DNA from: Promethearchaeota archaeon
GTDB taxonomy: Archaea > Asgardarchaeota > Lokiarchaeia > Sigynarchaeales > SOKP01
Reading direction: 5' to 3'
Length of the DNA stretch: 42,882 bases
NCBI GenBank assembly: GCA_030668025.1
Contig: DAOUUT010000004.1
Coordinates: 1-42,882 of the forward strand
The notes below the pieces were generated by a model. It saw only the letters and a list, made by a program, of their open reading frames with translations, was not told where the DNA came from and searched no databases. Of this stretch, positions 42,553 to 42,882 are shown in pieces; position 1 is the stretch's first letter; each line of letters opens with the position of its first letter. A program made the position numbers and the translations under genes.

Positions 42553-42882
42553 TTATTTTTTGAGATGAGTTTTAATAAACTCAACAATATCATTTGTGAC
42601 ACTTCCAGGTCCAAATACATTAGCAACTCCAATTTCCTTTAATTTTGGGAAGTCTTGTGCTGGAATAACCCCTCCTACTAAGACGAGAATGTCGTTGAAC
42701 ACTCCCTTTTCCTTTAAAAGATCAATCACCTGTTTTGTATATGCGAAATGAGCCCCGCTGTGTATGGATAAACCAAGAACATCAACATCCTCCTGAATTG
42801 CTGTTTCTACGATCTGTTTTGCATTCTGAAAACCTCCAAAAATGAGTTCCATGCCAGCATCTCTTAAGGCTCTTGATACTAC
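42553..42882 (-). CDS. mcmA2: B12-binding domain/subunit of methylmalonyl-CoA mutase, partial
   Basis: The frame is open to the window edge, so the start lies outside; 109 residues are visible. They read VVSRALRDAGMELIFGG, GLSIHSGAHF, LVGGVIPAQDFPKLKEIG and VFGPGSVTNDIVEFI, the Rossmann-type cobalamin-binding fold. The DxHxxG motif whose His binds cobalt should be in the missing part just upstream. With the catalytic subunit it would convert (R)-methylmalonyl-CoA and succinyl-CoA. It may be a separate small subunit, as common in archaea, or the end of a fused mutase; the window does not tell. MeaB follows on the same strand. Confidence 0.9.
   Translation of the reverse strand, partial: VVSRALRDAGMELIFGGFQNAKQIVETAIQEDVDVLGLSIHSGAHFAYTKQVIDLLKEKGVFNDILVLVGGVIPAQDFPKLKEIGVANVFGPGSVTNDIVEFIKTHLKK

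Overview
The window looks like a piece of an AT-rich archaeal genome, most likely an Asgard archaeon of the Lokiarchaeota (Promethearchaeota) type. Archaeal markers are an Alba chromatin protein, a small histone-fold protein, an archaeal/ER-type signal peptidase with a Ser-His pair, a Taw2/Trm5-type tRNA-37 enzyme, a thiolase plus DUF35 pair, and oligo-T ends and TATA-like boxes instead of bacterial promoters. The Asgard call rests on an IFT52-like GIFT domain, the mixture of gene families and the base composition. It is inference and was not tested by phylogeny. No rRNA, tRNA, CRISPR array, transposase or prophage was seen.

Layout. 1-4021: tail of a GPH/MFS sugar transporter, then a glycyl radical enzyme with its activase. 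4052-10283: a DUF2804 protein, a class III aminotransferase, an FGGY carbohydrate kinase and an acyl-CoA synthetase. 10434-22721: mostly housekeeping genes, including Taw2/Trm5-like, a 7-TM protein, an MFS carrier, a truncated membrane acyltransferase-like gene, an IFT52-like/SAP protein, a THUMP-type tRNA methyltransferase, endonuclease III, rhomboid, a PCMT-like protein, a Cys-rich YkgJ-like protein, an Mrr-like nuclease fold and a class I aminotransferase. 22865-25010: histone, Alba, a 2-TM protein and signal peptidase I, all on the minus strand. 25473-28302: lipid kinase, methyltransferase and membrane-anchored M28 peptidase. 28357-30615: DUF35, thiolase and a divergent MaoC hydratase. 30896-32616: an orphan protein and the cobalamin adenosyltransferase. 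32809-39793: a redox and CoA cluster (Cys-rich ferredoxin with a CCSCCC motif, old-yellow-enzyme reductase, DUF169, a CoA-transferase-like heterodimer, nitroreductase). 39819-42882: a carboxylesterase interrupted by an early TGA, then MeaB GTPase and the B12-binding end of methylmalonyl-CoA mutase.

Together the genes point to an anaerobic, heterotrophic, CoA-ester-based metabolism: radical enzyme chemistry, acyl activation, thiolysis, hydration, ferredoxin- and flavin-linked reduction, CoA transfer and B12-dependent methylmalonyl-CoA rearrangement. The least explained parts are the 32809-39793 cluster, the glycyl radical enzyme with a GCVD instead of a GCVE active-site motif, and a nested three-stem inverted repeat at 37060-37118 in front of the CoA-transferase-like genes.

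Many genes start with TTG or GTG. A few have clear Shine-Dalgarno sequences (28788-28795, 38085-38091, 25021-25030) that settle the start.
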